In this document: in pieces, positions 28,001 through 36,559 of the stretch
Layout of the letters: each line of letters opens with the position of its first letter
Position numbering within the stretch: the stretch's first letter is position 1
Source of the DNA: Kriegella aquimaris
GTDB taxonomy: Bacteria > Bacteroidota > Bacteroidia > Flavobacteriales > Flavobacteriaceae
NCBI RefSeq assembly: GCF_900103215.1
Contig: NZ_FNGV01000006.1
Coordinates: 62,001 to 126,000, forward strand
Direction: 5' to 3'
Length of the DNA stretch: 64,000 nt
The notes under the pieces: model-generated
Databases searched by the model: none
Seen by the model: the letters and a program-made list of their open reading frames with translations, nothing else
What the model was told of the DNA's origin: nothing
Made by a program: the position numbers and the translations under genes

Positions 28001-30463
28001 ATTTAATTCTTTCGGAATTCCTGATTCCCAAGTGACGCTCTGGTCACCCTGTCCTGTATATAAAAAATAGAGTTCTGTAGGGGCAACATCATCTAAATGA
28101 TAGCCGCAGGGAGTCATTTTATCCTTACCTGCGATATAGCTTATATTGGTATAATCGTCTAAGTTCTTCCAATCTTTTAGAACCTTGTCGCGATATTCCT
28201 TGAAGATTTTTAAGTCGTGTTCATCTGGTAAAGGCCAATCGGGTTTATTAAAGGCATCACGCATGTCTGTCCAGGTCTTCAATTTCGTAAAATCGTTCTT
28301 TGAATCCGTAGTCAAGGGCAATAAACTCAGAATACCCGGAAATTTCGAGAACATTTTAAGTAGCCCTTTTTTGGTGTGGAAAAGATCGAGCTTCGCTAGA
28401 TTTTTGATAATGTTGTCTTGCCCGAAAAGTACGGTAAGTATGCGGTGGGATCCACCAAGGGGAGCACCCAGAAAAATGAGTCGGAAGTCTTTAGAAGCAT
28501 TCAATTTTTGCCAAGTATCTCTATGATAGACCATAAAATCCCTTACTAGAACTCCGCCCATGGAATGTCCGATAATTTTTATAGGTTGGCCGTGACCCAT
28601 GAGGCTAGTTATTTTTTGATTCAATGCTTTCGTACTCTCAGATAACGGCTTACGCCAATCGAACGGAAAAATGACCACATCATATTTGCCCGATAGCCAC
28701 TTGTAGAGTTTGTAATAGGAGGTTTTTACAATAGAATCGGCCCGTATTTCGTCAACAAGGGTATATTTTAGATCCATAAGGCCTCCGACCAAAGCGTGGC
28801 CATAATTCAACCAAATTTCTTTATCACCTTGGGTAAGGTTTGAGCCCATGATACCCGGCAATAAAATAACAATGGGTTTGTTTCCGGTAGGAATTCCCGG
28901 TTGTGGCGGTAATTCACCATGTTCGATTATAGCGCGGTCTGTGGCAGGAACCGCATATTGTTTGACCGAAGTAAATCCTGGGATGGCTTCACCTTCATCA
29001 GTTTTTAAAACAAGTTCTATGGCTTCACAGGTCTTGCTGTTCGCAAAGTATTTAACATGGTTTACATCGGCCCCTTGATCGAAAAAATATTGAATATTGT
29101 TCTTTCTTTTGACCCCCAGATACATCGAATCTGTGTTTACCACCAAGTCATTGCGCTGCCAATAGAAAAGTTTGCCTAAGATGGTCAAAAGACCTTGCCC
29201 AGAAAAACTTACCCGGCCGTTGCCTGATATGACTGCCAAAGGTTTCCCGTCGATGGCATTTTTAGGATACGGGTCGTTCAATATTTTGATAAAAGGAGAT
29301 TCGGGGTTCATGGCTTCCAGTCCGGGAAGTACATCAACATTATCCTTGCTATCGACCGCTGCCGAAAGTAATTCTTTTAAGATATCCCCAAAAACACCTC
29401 CAAAGAGGTTAAAGAAAACGTTAAGTATATGGTCTAAACGTTTTGAGGCTAATTTCGTACCTGCAGCGGGACAGGCCACCCGAATGAATTTAGTGATTTT
29501 AATCTTTTTTTCCTTAAACAGGGCATTAAGGGCATAAATATTGGCGATGTCATTTTCCCGATCTTCTTCTTTCTCTAAAAGGTCGGTATGTATATTGTTG
29601 AAGCCCGCAGGGGCATCTGTGTTGCTACTATATCTATTCAGAATATCCCCGATAAGTCCACCACGGGAATGGCTCAAGATATGCAGTTCTATATTGTTCG
29701 GAAGTAATGCGGCAAGTTCAGCGGTATTTTCCAGCGGACTTTTGGTAAGGGTGCGGTGTTGAAAGGCAATCACATTATTCCCATAAATATCATGTAGTGT
29801 AGACCAAACAGCACTGGATTGAAGATCGATAAATGCCCCACGGGTGTCTGAATTGGTTCCGTGAATAAAGAGAAAGTAGGGCTTGCTACTCGCTACCGTG
29901 TCTTTAAAAATATGAAATTTAAAATCTTTGTCGACGGTAAAAATGGCAGCATCTTTTTTAATAGCACCCTCTTTGTCGACTATTTCGTGCCATAGTTCAC
30001 TTTTTTCGGTAATACCGTACTGTAGATGTTTGTCCTCAAGTTTTAGGGCGATTTTTTTTACCCCAAGGTCAATTGCCTTTTCAAAGGCTTTTTTGACAAA
30101 AACCCGAAGTATTTTGACCGCAATTTTACCGACGATTCCTCTTTCTGTGGCAGGTGCATCAACTGTGCTGGGCAGCACAAATGTTTCCGTATCCGAATCG
30201 CGTTTGCCGGCAGGTCTAAGCGCTGGGTCAAGCTCGGGGTAGACTTCATGCAGGGTAGATGCATCGCACATCCAGGTAGTGCCGTCTTCCAATTCAAATT
30301 CCAATAGCTTGTCATTGTTCTTTAAGCCAATATCGTGTTGATTTTCGGCATCACGGGTGCTTCCTGTCAAATCATAGGCTACTCCTTCTTTTTGCCCCGT
30401 GCTTTCGTCCGCGACAATTGCTTGTTTCGTGCCGAATACTATTAGTTTTTCAATGGGTTTCAT
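25013..30463 (-). CDS. Giant CHAT protease with two alpha/beta-hydrolase domains and helical tail
   Basis: 1816-residue cytoplasmic protein. After a short beta-rich N-terminus, a first alpha/beta hydrolase spans about 190-480 (FLFIHGTNSDTRGAF; nucleophile elbow SHSRGG near 265). A second, LCAT-like lipase spans about 540-830 (IVILLPGIMGSNL, IFPFDWR, IGHSMGG near 632). A Rossmann-like stretch follows (about 930-1060: YPILAGHFLNDG, GAIILGMGEPDQ). A CHAT caspase-like protease lies at about 1190-1440, with catalytic His in IHLAGHG (about 1315) and Cys in VFVNCCHLG (about 1360). A TPR-like helical tail runs from about 1480 to 1816. CHAT proteases in defence systems cleave a partner to trigger death; the two lipase-type domains could attack membranes. 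It is encoded downstream of CHASE2-TIR on the same strand after a 288-bp gap. Confidence 0.85.
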   Translation of the reverse strand: MKPIEKLIVFGTKQAIVADESTGQKEGVAYDLTGSTRDAENQHDIGLKNNDKLLEFELEDGTTWMCDASTLHEVYPELDPALRPAGKRDSDTETFVLPSTVDAPATERGIVGKIAVKILRVFVKKAFEKAIDLGVKKIALKLEDKHLQYGITEKSELWHEIVDKEGAIKKDAAIFTVDKDFKFHIFKDTVASSKPYFLFIHGTNSDTRGAFIDLQSSAVWSTLHDIYGNNVIAFQHRTLTKSPLENTAELAALLPNNIELHILSHSRGGLIGDILNRYSSNTDAPAGFNNIHTDLLEKEEDRENDIANIYALNALFKEKKIKITKFIRVACPAAGTKLASKRLDHILNVFFNLFGGVFGDILKELLSAAVDSKDNVDVLPGLEAMNPESPFIKILNDPYPKNAIDGKPLAVISGNGRVSFSGQGLLTILGKLFYWQRNDLVVNTDSMYLGVKRKNNIQYFFDQGADVNHVKYFANSKTCEAIELVLKTDEGEAIPGFTSVKQYAVPATDRAIIEHGELPPQPGIPTGNKPIVILLPGIMGSNLTQGDKEIWLNYGHALVGGLMDLKYTLVDEIRADSIVKTSYYKLYKWLSGKYDVVIFPFDWRKPLSESTKALNQKITSLMGHGQPIKIIGHSMGGVLVRDFMVYHRDTWQKLNASKDFRLIFLGAPLGGSHRILTVLFGQDNIIKNLAKLDLFHTKKGLLKMFSKFPGILSLLPLTTDSKNDFTKLKTWTDMRDAFNKPDWPLPDEHDLKIFKEYRDKVLKDWKNLDDYTNISYIAGKDKMTPCGYHLDDVAPTELYFLYTGQGDQSVTWESGIPKELNENSVYYTRVSHGALANDTSIFNGIEEVLSKGQTKLLRNTKPMVRGDEKIFRAEPDIDFDLSETGLTETVLGLRHETEPVGSQIPITVSISNGDLRYASYPILAGHFLNDGILNAEIAIDNYLKGSLRSKHNLGLYPGEIGSNAIFKKMEDSDFKGAIILGMGEPDQLTSFQLARSVEQGVLNYLLDLRGQKAPTNGIGIASLVISSGYGGLSIESSMMATISGVNRANEKIKTLSSTDYGTIQHIEFVELYADKALNCLYALNQIAQRADTATNIILGSKKIKQLLGSRKRIPLDVTEDWWNRITVKHKKVNKDSGELESMVFGASTSDSREEENEIYSSTPLINQFIAEVSTNNQWSSCTAKTLFELLIPNQLKDKLKRKGNISWVLDTKTASYPWELLQDSAANAKPLCVNSGMIRQLSISQYRHSIKRVSEHKALIVADPILNKYIGQLPGAREEGQMVKELLDRSGYPVNDLIGSNASTIIRELFCKDYSIIHLAGHGVYKPKSPKESGMVIGKELFLTVFEIQQMPIVPELVFVNCCHLGYSNNEDEQLYQNRYKLAANIGTELIRIGVKAVIAAGWAVNDNAALEFANVFYEHILDGKTFGDAVKVARGNVYAKFPETNTWGAYQCYGDPFFKLKTSAKSIWSPSYIVPEEAEIHLDNLLNHLQMGTTAKKEALDELLTIMKAVSEHDNFKTPAIREKEARIYQELAMYTEAIEKFEELLCTEKADFSFSCMETYCNTRIKRIVRDIFENKVNDDALEEGYQKTESVINDLKVLLSTGQTAERQNLLGSAYKRLAMLAPDEAKRTRAYKTAIAHYEMAYAKKTNNNKIYSLSNSIEIAALLNLSNSVKPGGDFTVDKMSYRLRSFDESKKLLEEHRNKLIAQTENYSLDYWNMVALLNIDLCLLLFETKTDSVQWNELEDNFKVIWKKAGSEAKKIAELEHLQFLIHALNKAKGKSTSFSPIGNSISKDKLTIYIAELRSALNAASANK

Positions 30464-30751
30464 AATTCTGGTATTGGATATTTATTCGCGCTGCATTGTT
30501 TTTAACGTGTGCTTTTTTTTATAAACTATCGATGATTTTTCCGTAAAACCGCCTACGCTAAGGTTCAGTATTATTAGGGAATAGGCCAAAAAGTCGGCGT
30601 ACAACTTTAAGCAAGCCATATGCTCTTGACCAATAAAATGTGGGGGAAGATTTCTTTCTAAAGTTAAGGAAATTCTTAATAGGGTAACATACTTACTTCT
30701 TGACGCTTTCTTTTTAGGAATTGAAGGTCGACCAAGTCAGAAAAATTAGTT

Positions 30752-32320
30752 CTATTCAAACACTTTTTCTATATCCTTTATAAAATTCAGATTTACGGTA
30801 ATATCCATAAAGTTGATATGGGTGTAGATCGGCGGAACTGCATCATAGGAAAAAGCCACAGGCAAAACGGTAATTAGTTTTTCGACGGAGCGTTTGTAGG
30901 CTAAATCCATTTCATTGCGGCAATGATTTTTGCCATAGTATTCTTCAGAAAAAACAGGAATAAAAAAGCGGGAGTCAACAATGGCCCACATATATTTTGC
31001 GGTAAAGGCTTCGCCAATACCAATACTATCCCTATCAAAGAAAATATTCAATTTATCGCCATTCGGTTTGCGGAATGCCTTTAGTGGTTCGTAAATATTC
31101 TTAATGACCCAATCACTATTACCACGTGAATAACTTATAAATACATCATATTTTTGGGAGCCTTCGGCAACCCCGGTCACCAAGAATTTATAGGCAAACC
31201 GCCAAGATAATATAGCCGACAGTAAAATGGCCATCAAGGGTAGACCCATTGGAATCACCTGCCCCATAGCGAGTATGGCGGCACCAACACCCAATAATAA
31301 GGCTATACTGGTAAAAAACGATAAAAATGCGATAAGCAGGGGCTTGGTTTGTAATCTTTTAAAGTATTTAAAGAACAAGGCAAACAGCAAGGCTGTAAAA
31401 AGCGCAAAAAATAGGATTAGGCCTACGTAAACAAAAGGCTGAGTGAGGGGTTGCTTTGCCAGGGTATTACCATTTAATTGATCCAACAAGGCCCAGGCCA
31501 CCAAATGGGTCCCGGTTTTGTTGATTTTAGCAATTCTGTCGGCGGCCAAGCTTCCTATAATAATAATATTATCATCAATGGTCAAAGGGGAGGAGAAACT
31601 GCCTCCAGCGGTATTGTCACCAGTATGAAGAAATTGAACCGTTTGCTGTGCAATACTTTTTTCATTGCCCAACGGCAATACAAACCCCCGAGGTTCAGAA
31701 GGAGGTGTGTCTTTCAAGTTAACATTAACATCACGAGCTACTTTTGAGGCCACGGCTTCTATAAGTTCGTAACCACCGCCCTCTCTTGGGAATGACAATT
31801 CAGATTCATAAAACAAAACACCCATTCGCTCTTCGAACATCGAATGTAATCGAAACCCATCGAGGTAATTTTCATAAATGTCGACGGCCTGACTGCTCTC
31901 GTTTTTTTCAAAAGTGATTTGTTCATATTCACGCATGTCATATACGCCGTAGACTTTTGTTTTTTCCCGAATCCGTTTTAAAGAATTCTTTAAGGTCTCC
32001 AACTCTTGGGGCTCGTTCTCAAAATAGATATCCAATAAAACTGCCCTAGGGTTGTCTTTTGAGGCGGCTATGGTGTCTAAAAGATTGCTTAGTCGTTTTC
32101 TGTAATTGGCACGATCATAACTGGTCTTATTCTCGGCATGATGTGGTATGTCGATAAGAAAGATGCGTTTGGGAAATTCAATTTGCTCTGAACGATCTAA
32201 ATAAAAGGTGCGATAGACATAGTAGTCCAATGATTGCCAGAAATTGGTAAGGGTAGCGACGGCACTTAAAATTACAACAAAAATCAAGAGATAAACCGCG
32301 AGACGTTTTAGGGTAGTCAT
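30752..32320 (-). CDS. CHASE2 - transmembrane - TIR protein
   Basis: 522-residue membrane protein. An N-terminal anchor helix (LAVYLLIFVVILSAVATL) is followed by an extracytoplasmic CHASE2 sensor at about 30-290 (FLIDIPHHAENK, RAVLLDIYFENEP, DDNIIIIGSLAAD). Three membrane helices follow at about 300-385, and a cytoplasmic TIR domain occupies about 390-522. The TIR shows YDVFISYSRGNSDWV, FFDRDSIGIGE and CRNEM; the Glu after the Cys is at the position of the catalytic NADase Glu. CHASE2 normally feeds kinases or cyclases, so a TIR output implies an envelope signal controlling NAD cleavage or TIR assembly. It begins 7 bp after the FecR/TPR gene and is certainly co-transcribed with it. Confidence 0.88.
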   Translation of the reverse strand: MTTLKRLAVYLLIFVVILSAVATLTNFWQSLDYYVYRTFYLDRSEQIEFPKRIFLIDIPHHAENKTSYDRANYRKRLSNLLDTIAASKDNPRAVLLDIYFENEPQELETLKNSLKRIREKTKVYGVYDMREYEQITFEKNESSQAVDIYENYLDGFRLHSMFEERMGVLFYESELSFPREGGGYELIEAVASKVARDVNVNLKDTPPSEPRGFVLPLGNEKSIAQQTVQFLHTGDNTAGGSFSSPLTIDDNIIIIGSLAADRIAKINKTGTHLVAWALLDQLNGNTLAKQPLTQPFVYVGLILFFALFTALLFALFFKYFKRLQTKPLLIAFLSFFTSIALLLGVGAAILAMGQVIPMGLPLMAILLSAILSWRFAYKFLVTGVAEGSQKYDVFISYSRGNSDWVIKNIYEPLKAFRKPNGDKLNIFFDRDSIGIGEAFTAKYMWAIVDSRFFIPVFSEEYYGKNHCRNEMDLAYKRSVEKLITVLPVAFSYDAVPPIYTHINFMDITVNLNFIKDIEKVFE

Positions 32321-32327
32321 CGTTTCG

Positions 32328-33488
32328 TTAGTATTGTTTCAGTTGGGCTTCCATAGCTTCGGCCATGTCATAGAATTTGTCGCTTTCATCATAATTGTTC
32401 AAAATATCATAGCACCAGCCCAGATTGTCGTAATTGTCGACTATATCCAGTCCGATACTCCAAGCGGTCTCATAATCTTCGATGCTTGAGAAATATTCAA
32501 AATCTTCTTTATTGAATTCAAGGTCTTCCGAAATTATAGCCAAAGCAATGTTGCAATGTTTAACGCCTTTATCATAGTTTTTTAAGTTATAGTTTGCCTC
32601 GCCTAGACCAATATGGTTTTCTGCTATACCGGGGTCATCGGGGTCCAGTTCATCCTCATAAAGTTCAATAGCAGTTTCAAAAGCTTCTACAGCGGAAGTT
32701 GGGTCGGCTGCATCGAGATAGAGTTCCCCTAGTAAAGTGTATTCGCCTACTATGGTTTCGGCATCAACGCCATTTTCGTAGGCCCGTTCTAATTCTTGCC
32801 CGAAAAACTGTATAGCTTGGTCGTATGATTCATAGGGCACTTCCTCTTCATAGCTATGATTGAACAGTTCTTCAGGGTCTCCAGCGTTTATAAGAGTGGT
32901 TTTAGTAGCCGTTAATTCACGCTGTTTTCTCAAGTTGTTTTTAGATTTTTCCTGAATATTTAATTTTACCTGTCGCTCAATGGCAACCGTCCCTTCTTGA
33001 GTGCTAAATTTGACGTCTTTCCCAATAGCTTCCACCGTAAAAATAGTGCCTTTTACAGCTCCTTGGTGTTTGCTGCTAGGGCCGCTGGCCTTGTAAAAAT
33101 TAAGTTTGTTGCTTACGAAGTGCTCAACTTTTCCCCAAAAGGTCTGGTGCGATTCCCCTTTTGGCCCTGCTGATGCCAAATGTTTTGAACCCGGACCAAG
33201 GCGCTGTTTGTTGCCGTTACTAGCTAGCCATACCACCGTTTGGGCGGGTATTATAAATAAAGTGCCTGAATCGAATTTTTGATTTACCTGAACAGTGGCC
33301 ACAGCCGGTTTTTGTTTAGGCAGGGCATAGCTTATGTTCAAGGTGTTTACCGGCTCGCCGTTGAATTCAAGTTTGGCTATGGTAGATTGTGCCAAGGTCA
33401 GGGAAGTTGATAGACAGCATATAACAGCTGCCATGGTCATTCTATAGCACGAAGAAATAGTGATGTTATGAACTTTAAAATGAGTCAT
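32328..33488 (-). CDS. FecR-like / TPR periplasmic protein
   Basis: 386-residue exported protein. A signal peptide is present (MTMAAVICCLSTSLTLAQ); ATG 33440 would give a shorter, more usual leader than ATG 33488. Residues of about 60-200 form a FecR-like beta domain (LFIIPAQTVVWLASNGNKQRLGPGS, GAVKGTIFTVEAIGKDVKFSTQEGTV). The C-terminal half contains TPR units (GELYLDAADPTSAVEAFETA, GLGEANYNLKNYDKGVKHC, NLGWCYDILNNYDESDKFY). FecR domains next to CHASE2 proteins are a recurring pair, so this is probably the periplasmic partner that presents a ligand or stress signal to the CHASE2 sensor encoded immediately downstream. Confidence 0.8.
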   Translation of the reverse strand: MTHFKVHNITISSCYRMTMAAVICCLSTSLTLAQSTIAKLEFNGEPVNTLNISYALPKQKPAVATVQVNQKFDSGTLFIIPAQTVVWLASNGNKQRLGPGSKHLASAGPKGESHQTFWGKVEHFVSNKLNFYKASGPSSKHQGAVKGTIFTVEAIGKDVKFSTQEGTVAIERQVKLNIQEKSKNNLRKQRELTATKTTLINAGDPEELFNHSYEEEVPYESYDQAIQFFGQELERAYENGVDAETIVGEYTLLGELYLDAADPTSAVEAFETAIELYEDELDPDDPGIAENHIGLGEANYNLKNYDKGVKHCNIALAIISEDLEFNKEDFEYFSSIEDYETAWSIGLDIVDNYDNLGWCYDILNNYDESDKFYDMAEAMEAQLKQY

Positions 33489-33981
33489 TATTCTGATTGT
33501 TTAAATGTTGGACAATAGTTGAAAAACAAAAGGTTGTAGAGAAATTGATCAGCCCTAAGCAATGCATATTGCAGTTTTTATATCTTTTACTTTACCTTCT
33601 TTAAGCCACCTTATCATTCAAATGTTTTTCTGATCTTGACTTAGAGATTAATAGAATTACTCCCCGTTTATAATTATCGTATTGGGTACGTCACCGAAAT
33701 TAACATGGGTGATATACGTAAAAAGACCAGTTCTCGAACCATGTTATTCATGGAATATCACAATTGAACCTTTATGCAAAAAAAATACGGGGGATTATAA
33801 TTTTTAAAGTTATAGAAATTTTTGGAAAATGTCCGCCGTTCGAATAGGTATTGTAAATTCGGAAATAAAATTCTAACTTGGAAAGAATTAAACGGTGTCG
33901 GTACAGCCACCTACAGTTTGTCTCCCCCGTATTTGCTGTATTCATTTTGCGTCCTATAATCTTTAAATCAAGGAAATTTGT
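33489..33981. promoter_or_regulatory. Divergent control region with 12-bp inverted repeat
   Basis: This 493-bp gap separates the FecR-CHASE2-TIR genes (-) from the TIR/patatin/SLATT operon (+), so it must hold two divergent promoters. AAATACGGGGGA at 33783-33794 is perfectly complementary to TCCCCCGTATTT at 33923-33934, 128 bp apart, the second ending 47 bp before the + strand start. A related TACTCCCCGT occurs at 33658-33667. The G/C-rich cores stand out from the AT-rich background and could be operator halves or the ends of a small element. No coding frame was seen. Confidence 0.4.
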
Positions 33982-34656
33982 ATGGAAAGTATTTTTCTTT
34001 CATATCATTTTGATCAAAATGTAGAATCATTGGCGGGTAGTATTAAAAGATTGATTCACAGCCATGATCTTGAAGTTATCGATGGCCATCGGTTAGAGGG
34101 GCAACAATTGACCGATGCGGTAGCGGAGCGTATTCAAGGTGCCGACGCCATGGTCGTATTGCTTTCGAAACGTGGAGAAGGAAAAACGAATGATTGGGTG
34201 CAGCACGAACGAACAACGGCCTTTACGCATAAGATCCCTTTTATAGCCTTAATCGAGGAGGGCTTACCTAATAATGGACCCTTTCAAACCTTCGAGTACA
34301 TACGCTACAAGCCAGATGATTTGGTTGAAGCGCTTTTAAAGGTTTCTGAAACTATTTTTAAGTGGAAGCTAAGATTGGGAGAGCGGGTAGAGGCATATTT
34401 AGAGCCTGAGGAGATTGTAGCTTTAGTCAGATCTAATTATAACCAAAAGGATATAGTAAAATACCGATTTTTTAGTAGTAAGACCGGATGGAGTACGTGG
34501 AAGGAAGCACTTATCAAACCACAATCAGGAGGTTTAAGTCTTTTTCTTGAGGGGGTGGGCAAGAATACCGAAATGCAAATTCAAGTGACCACTAAAAATG
34601 GAATTTACACTTCTGATGTAATCAATAGAAACCTAAGAATTTCAATGTCGTTATGA
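33982..34656 (+). CDS. TIR-like protein with C-terminal beta domain
   Basis: First gene of the + strand conflict operon, 224 residues. The N-terminal about 125 residues form a TIR-like Rossmannoid domain (SIFLSYHFDQNVESLAGSI, RIQGADAMVVLLSKR, DWVQHERTTAF, KIPFIALIEEG). The Glu in WVQHE is at a plausible catalytic position. The C-terminal part (about 150-224: VKYRFFSSKTGWSTWKEAL, LSLFLEGVGKNTEMQIQV) is beta-rich and not recognised; it may be a sensor or recruitment domain. The last codons overlap the next gene (ATGA), so the two products are made together, and the next gene also carries a TIR. No signal peptide; cytoplasmic. Confidence 0.8.
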   Translation: MESIFLSYHFDQNVESLAGSIKRLIHSHDLEVIDGHRLEGQQLTDAVAERIQGADAMVVLLSKRGEGKTNDWVQHERTTAFTHKIPFIALIEEGLPNNGPFQTFEYIRYKPDDLVEALLKVSETIFKWKLRLGERVEAYLEPEEIVALVRSNYNQKDIVKYRFFSSKTGWSTWKEALIKPQSGGLSLFLEGVGKNTEMQIQVTTKNGIYTSDVINRNLRISMSL

Positions 34657-35372
34657 TTTACGCCAAAGAATTTACTATAGGACAGAGTTCTCAAAGAGAC
34701 AAAAAAAGCAAGGACTATTTTGAATGGTCCATTTGGATCGAGAATGGGGAGCTTGATGTATCCGAAATCGATTATGTTGAATACTTGTTACACCGCACTT
34801 TTAAGAATCGGCTGCGTAAAGTTACAGATGTTTCGACAGGTTTTAAATTAAACTCTAAGGGATGGGGTGAATTTCGAATTGAAATATCCATTATCAAAAA
34901 GAACCGGGAGACCATACAAATGGCGCATTGGCTTGTGTTAAGGGATTCGTATCGAAGTGCCGAAGGGGAGAATGATATACCAAAGGTGAATCCGAAAAAA
35001 ATATATATATCACATGCCGATGTCGATACGCGTACAGCGCAGCGGTTAGAGTTTATATTGACCGATTTGGGAATGGAGGTTATTTCGGCCAATGATTTAG
35101 AATCGGAAGGGAGTCTACAAGAAAATATCGTTAGTTCGATAAACGCATCCGACGCAATTATCACCATTAATTCAGGAACGGAGAATGAATGGCAAAATGC
35201 CGAGATTAATATTGCAAAAGAACTTTCAAAAACAATTATCCCTATGGATTCAATTATTGATTCCGACATAAATAAAGCCGACAGCAATATTTCTTCCCGC
35301 TTGAATTTAGACGAATCTTATGGTAAAACCCTAAAAGCGTTAGGGAATCAAATAAATAAATTGAAATTTTAA
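34653..35372 (+). CDS. pYEATS-TIR fusion protein
   Basis: 239 residues, start overlapping the previous stop. Residues of about 20-100 match the prokaryotic YEATS (pYEATS) beta-sandwich: FEWSIWIENGELDVSEIDYV, then EYLLHRTFKNRLRKVTD and GWGEFRIEISI. A TIR-like domain follows at about 125-239: KKIYISHADVDTRTAQRLEF, VISANDLESEGSLQENIV, ASDAIITINSG, NEWQNAEINIAKEL, with a Glu after the Trp. pYEATS domains are known from nucleotide-centred bacterial conflict systems as putative ligand or modification sensors. A sensor fused to TIR next to a second TIR protein suggests the two act as a complex. Confidence 0.82.
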   Translation: MIYAKEFTIGQSSQRDKKSKDYFEWSIWIENGELDVSEIDYVEYLLHRTFKNRLRKVTDVSTGFKLNSKGWGEFRIEISIIKKNRETIQMAHWLVLRDSYRSAEGENDIPKVNPKKIYISHADVDTRTAQRLEFILTDLGMEVISANDLESEGSLQENIVSSINASDAIITINSGTENEWQNAEINIAKELSKTIIPMDSIIDSDINKADSNISSRLNLDESYGKTLKALGNQINKLKF

Positions 35373-35401
35373 GAACACCAAAGTTTAACAAAACCAAACT
35401 T

Positions 35402-36547
35402 ATGCCAACTACAACTTCTCACCTTTGGGGCGATTTAGCCGACCGTTATGAAAAGTCAAAAACCCATAAAATTCTCGCTTTGGATGGCGGTGGTATCCGA
35501 GGGGTCATTACCCTTGAAATATTAGCAAAGCTAGAAAACGATTTAAAAAACAAGTTGGGTAAAGACGATAGTTTTCGCTTAAGTGATTATTTCGATTACT
35601 TCGGTGGTACGAGTACGGGTGCCATAATTGCTGCCGGCCTTTCAATAGGAATGTCGGTTGCCGAATTGTTGGAATTCTACACCAAAAAAGGCAAAGATAT
35701 GTTCGACAAGGCGTCTTTATTAAAAAAGTGGAAATCACTTTATGAATCGGGACCATTGCTCAATATGTTACAAGACACTTTTGGAAAAGACACCAATATG
35801 GATATTGCAAATGGCAAGTTCAAAACTCTTTTGACCGTAGTTACTATGAACCGTAGCACAGATTCCCCTTGGCCGATTAGCAACAATCCCCTAGCGAGGT
35901 ATAATGGTAAAGATCGTCCTGATAACAATCAAAATATTAAGTTGTACCAACTGATTAGGGCTAGTACCGCCGCCCCTGCTTATTTTCCGCCAGAAACCTT
36001 GGAATGGGATGCGAAGGACCCATCAAAGACTTTTGTTTTTGTCGATGGTGGAGTGACGCCTTATAACAATCCTGCTTTTTTACTCTATCGTATGGCCACG
36101 CACTCGGCCTATAAACTGAATTGGGAACGTGGCGAAGACAAACTGTTGATAGTATCGGTCGGTACGGGTAGTGCAACCTCAGAGGGCGAATATCGTAATC
36201 TAGGAAATACGTTGATGGAACTACCCACAAACCTTATGTATGCCATACAAATCGATCAAGATATCAATTGTCGCACGTTCGGTAAATGCACATACGGCCC
36301 CGAAATAGATCGAGAACTCGGTGATATGGTTCCTGCGGCCAGTGAAGATACCAATAGAGATTTTACCTATGTGCGCTATAATGCCGACCTTAGTGAAAAG
36401 GGACTAAAAGCATTGGGTTTGGAGAATTTAGATGCAGAGAAAGTACAAAAAATGGACTCTGTTAAGAATATTAAAGACCTCCAATTGGTCGGCGCTAAAA
36501 CAGCTATAGAACAGGTAAATTTGGACCATTTGGGAACTTTTGTTTAA
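35402..36547 (+). CDS. Patatin-like phospholipase
   Basis: 381-residue patatin-family lipid acyl hydrolase. The anion-hole ILALDGGGIRGVITLEIL is at about residues 23-40, the nucleophile elbow GGTSTGAIIAAG (Gly-x-Ser-x-Gly) at about 62-73, and the catalytic Asp in FVDGGVTPYNNP at about 215-226. All three catalytic elements are intact. No signal peptide. It begins 29 bp after the pYEATS-TIR gene. In several anti-phage systems patatins are the membrane-degrading effectors activated by nucleotide signals, which fits the TIR and SLOG-like neighbours. Confidence 0.93.
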   Translation: MPTTTSHLWGDLADRYEKSKTHKILALDGGGIRGVITLEILAKLENDLKNKLGKDDSFRLSDYFDYFGGTSTGAIIAAGLSIGMSVAELLEFYTKKGKDMFDKASLLKKWKSLYESGPLLNMLQDTFGKDTNMDIANGKFKTLLTVVTMNRSTDSPWPISNNPLARYNGKDRPDNNQNIKLYQLIRASTAAPAYFPPETLEWDAKDPSKTFVFVDGGVTPYNNPAFLLYRMATHSAYKLNWERGEDKLLIVSVGTGSATSEGEYRNLGNTLMELPTNLMYAIQIDQDINCRTFGKCTYGPEIDRELGDMVPAASEDTNRDFTYVRYNADLSEKGLKALGLENLDAEKVQKMDSVKNIKDLQLVGAKTAIEQVNLDHLGTFV

Positions 36548-36559
36548 CATAGGTCAACA

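Noticed and set aside
34772-35287. 171-codon - strand frame
   Set aside because: Antisense to the pYEATS-TIR gene, whose domains are clear.
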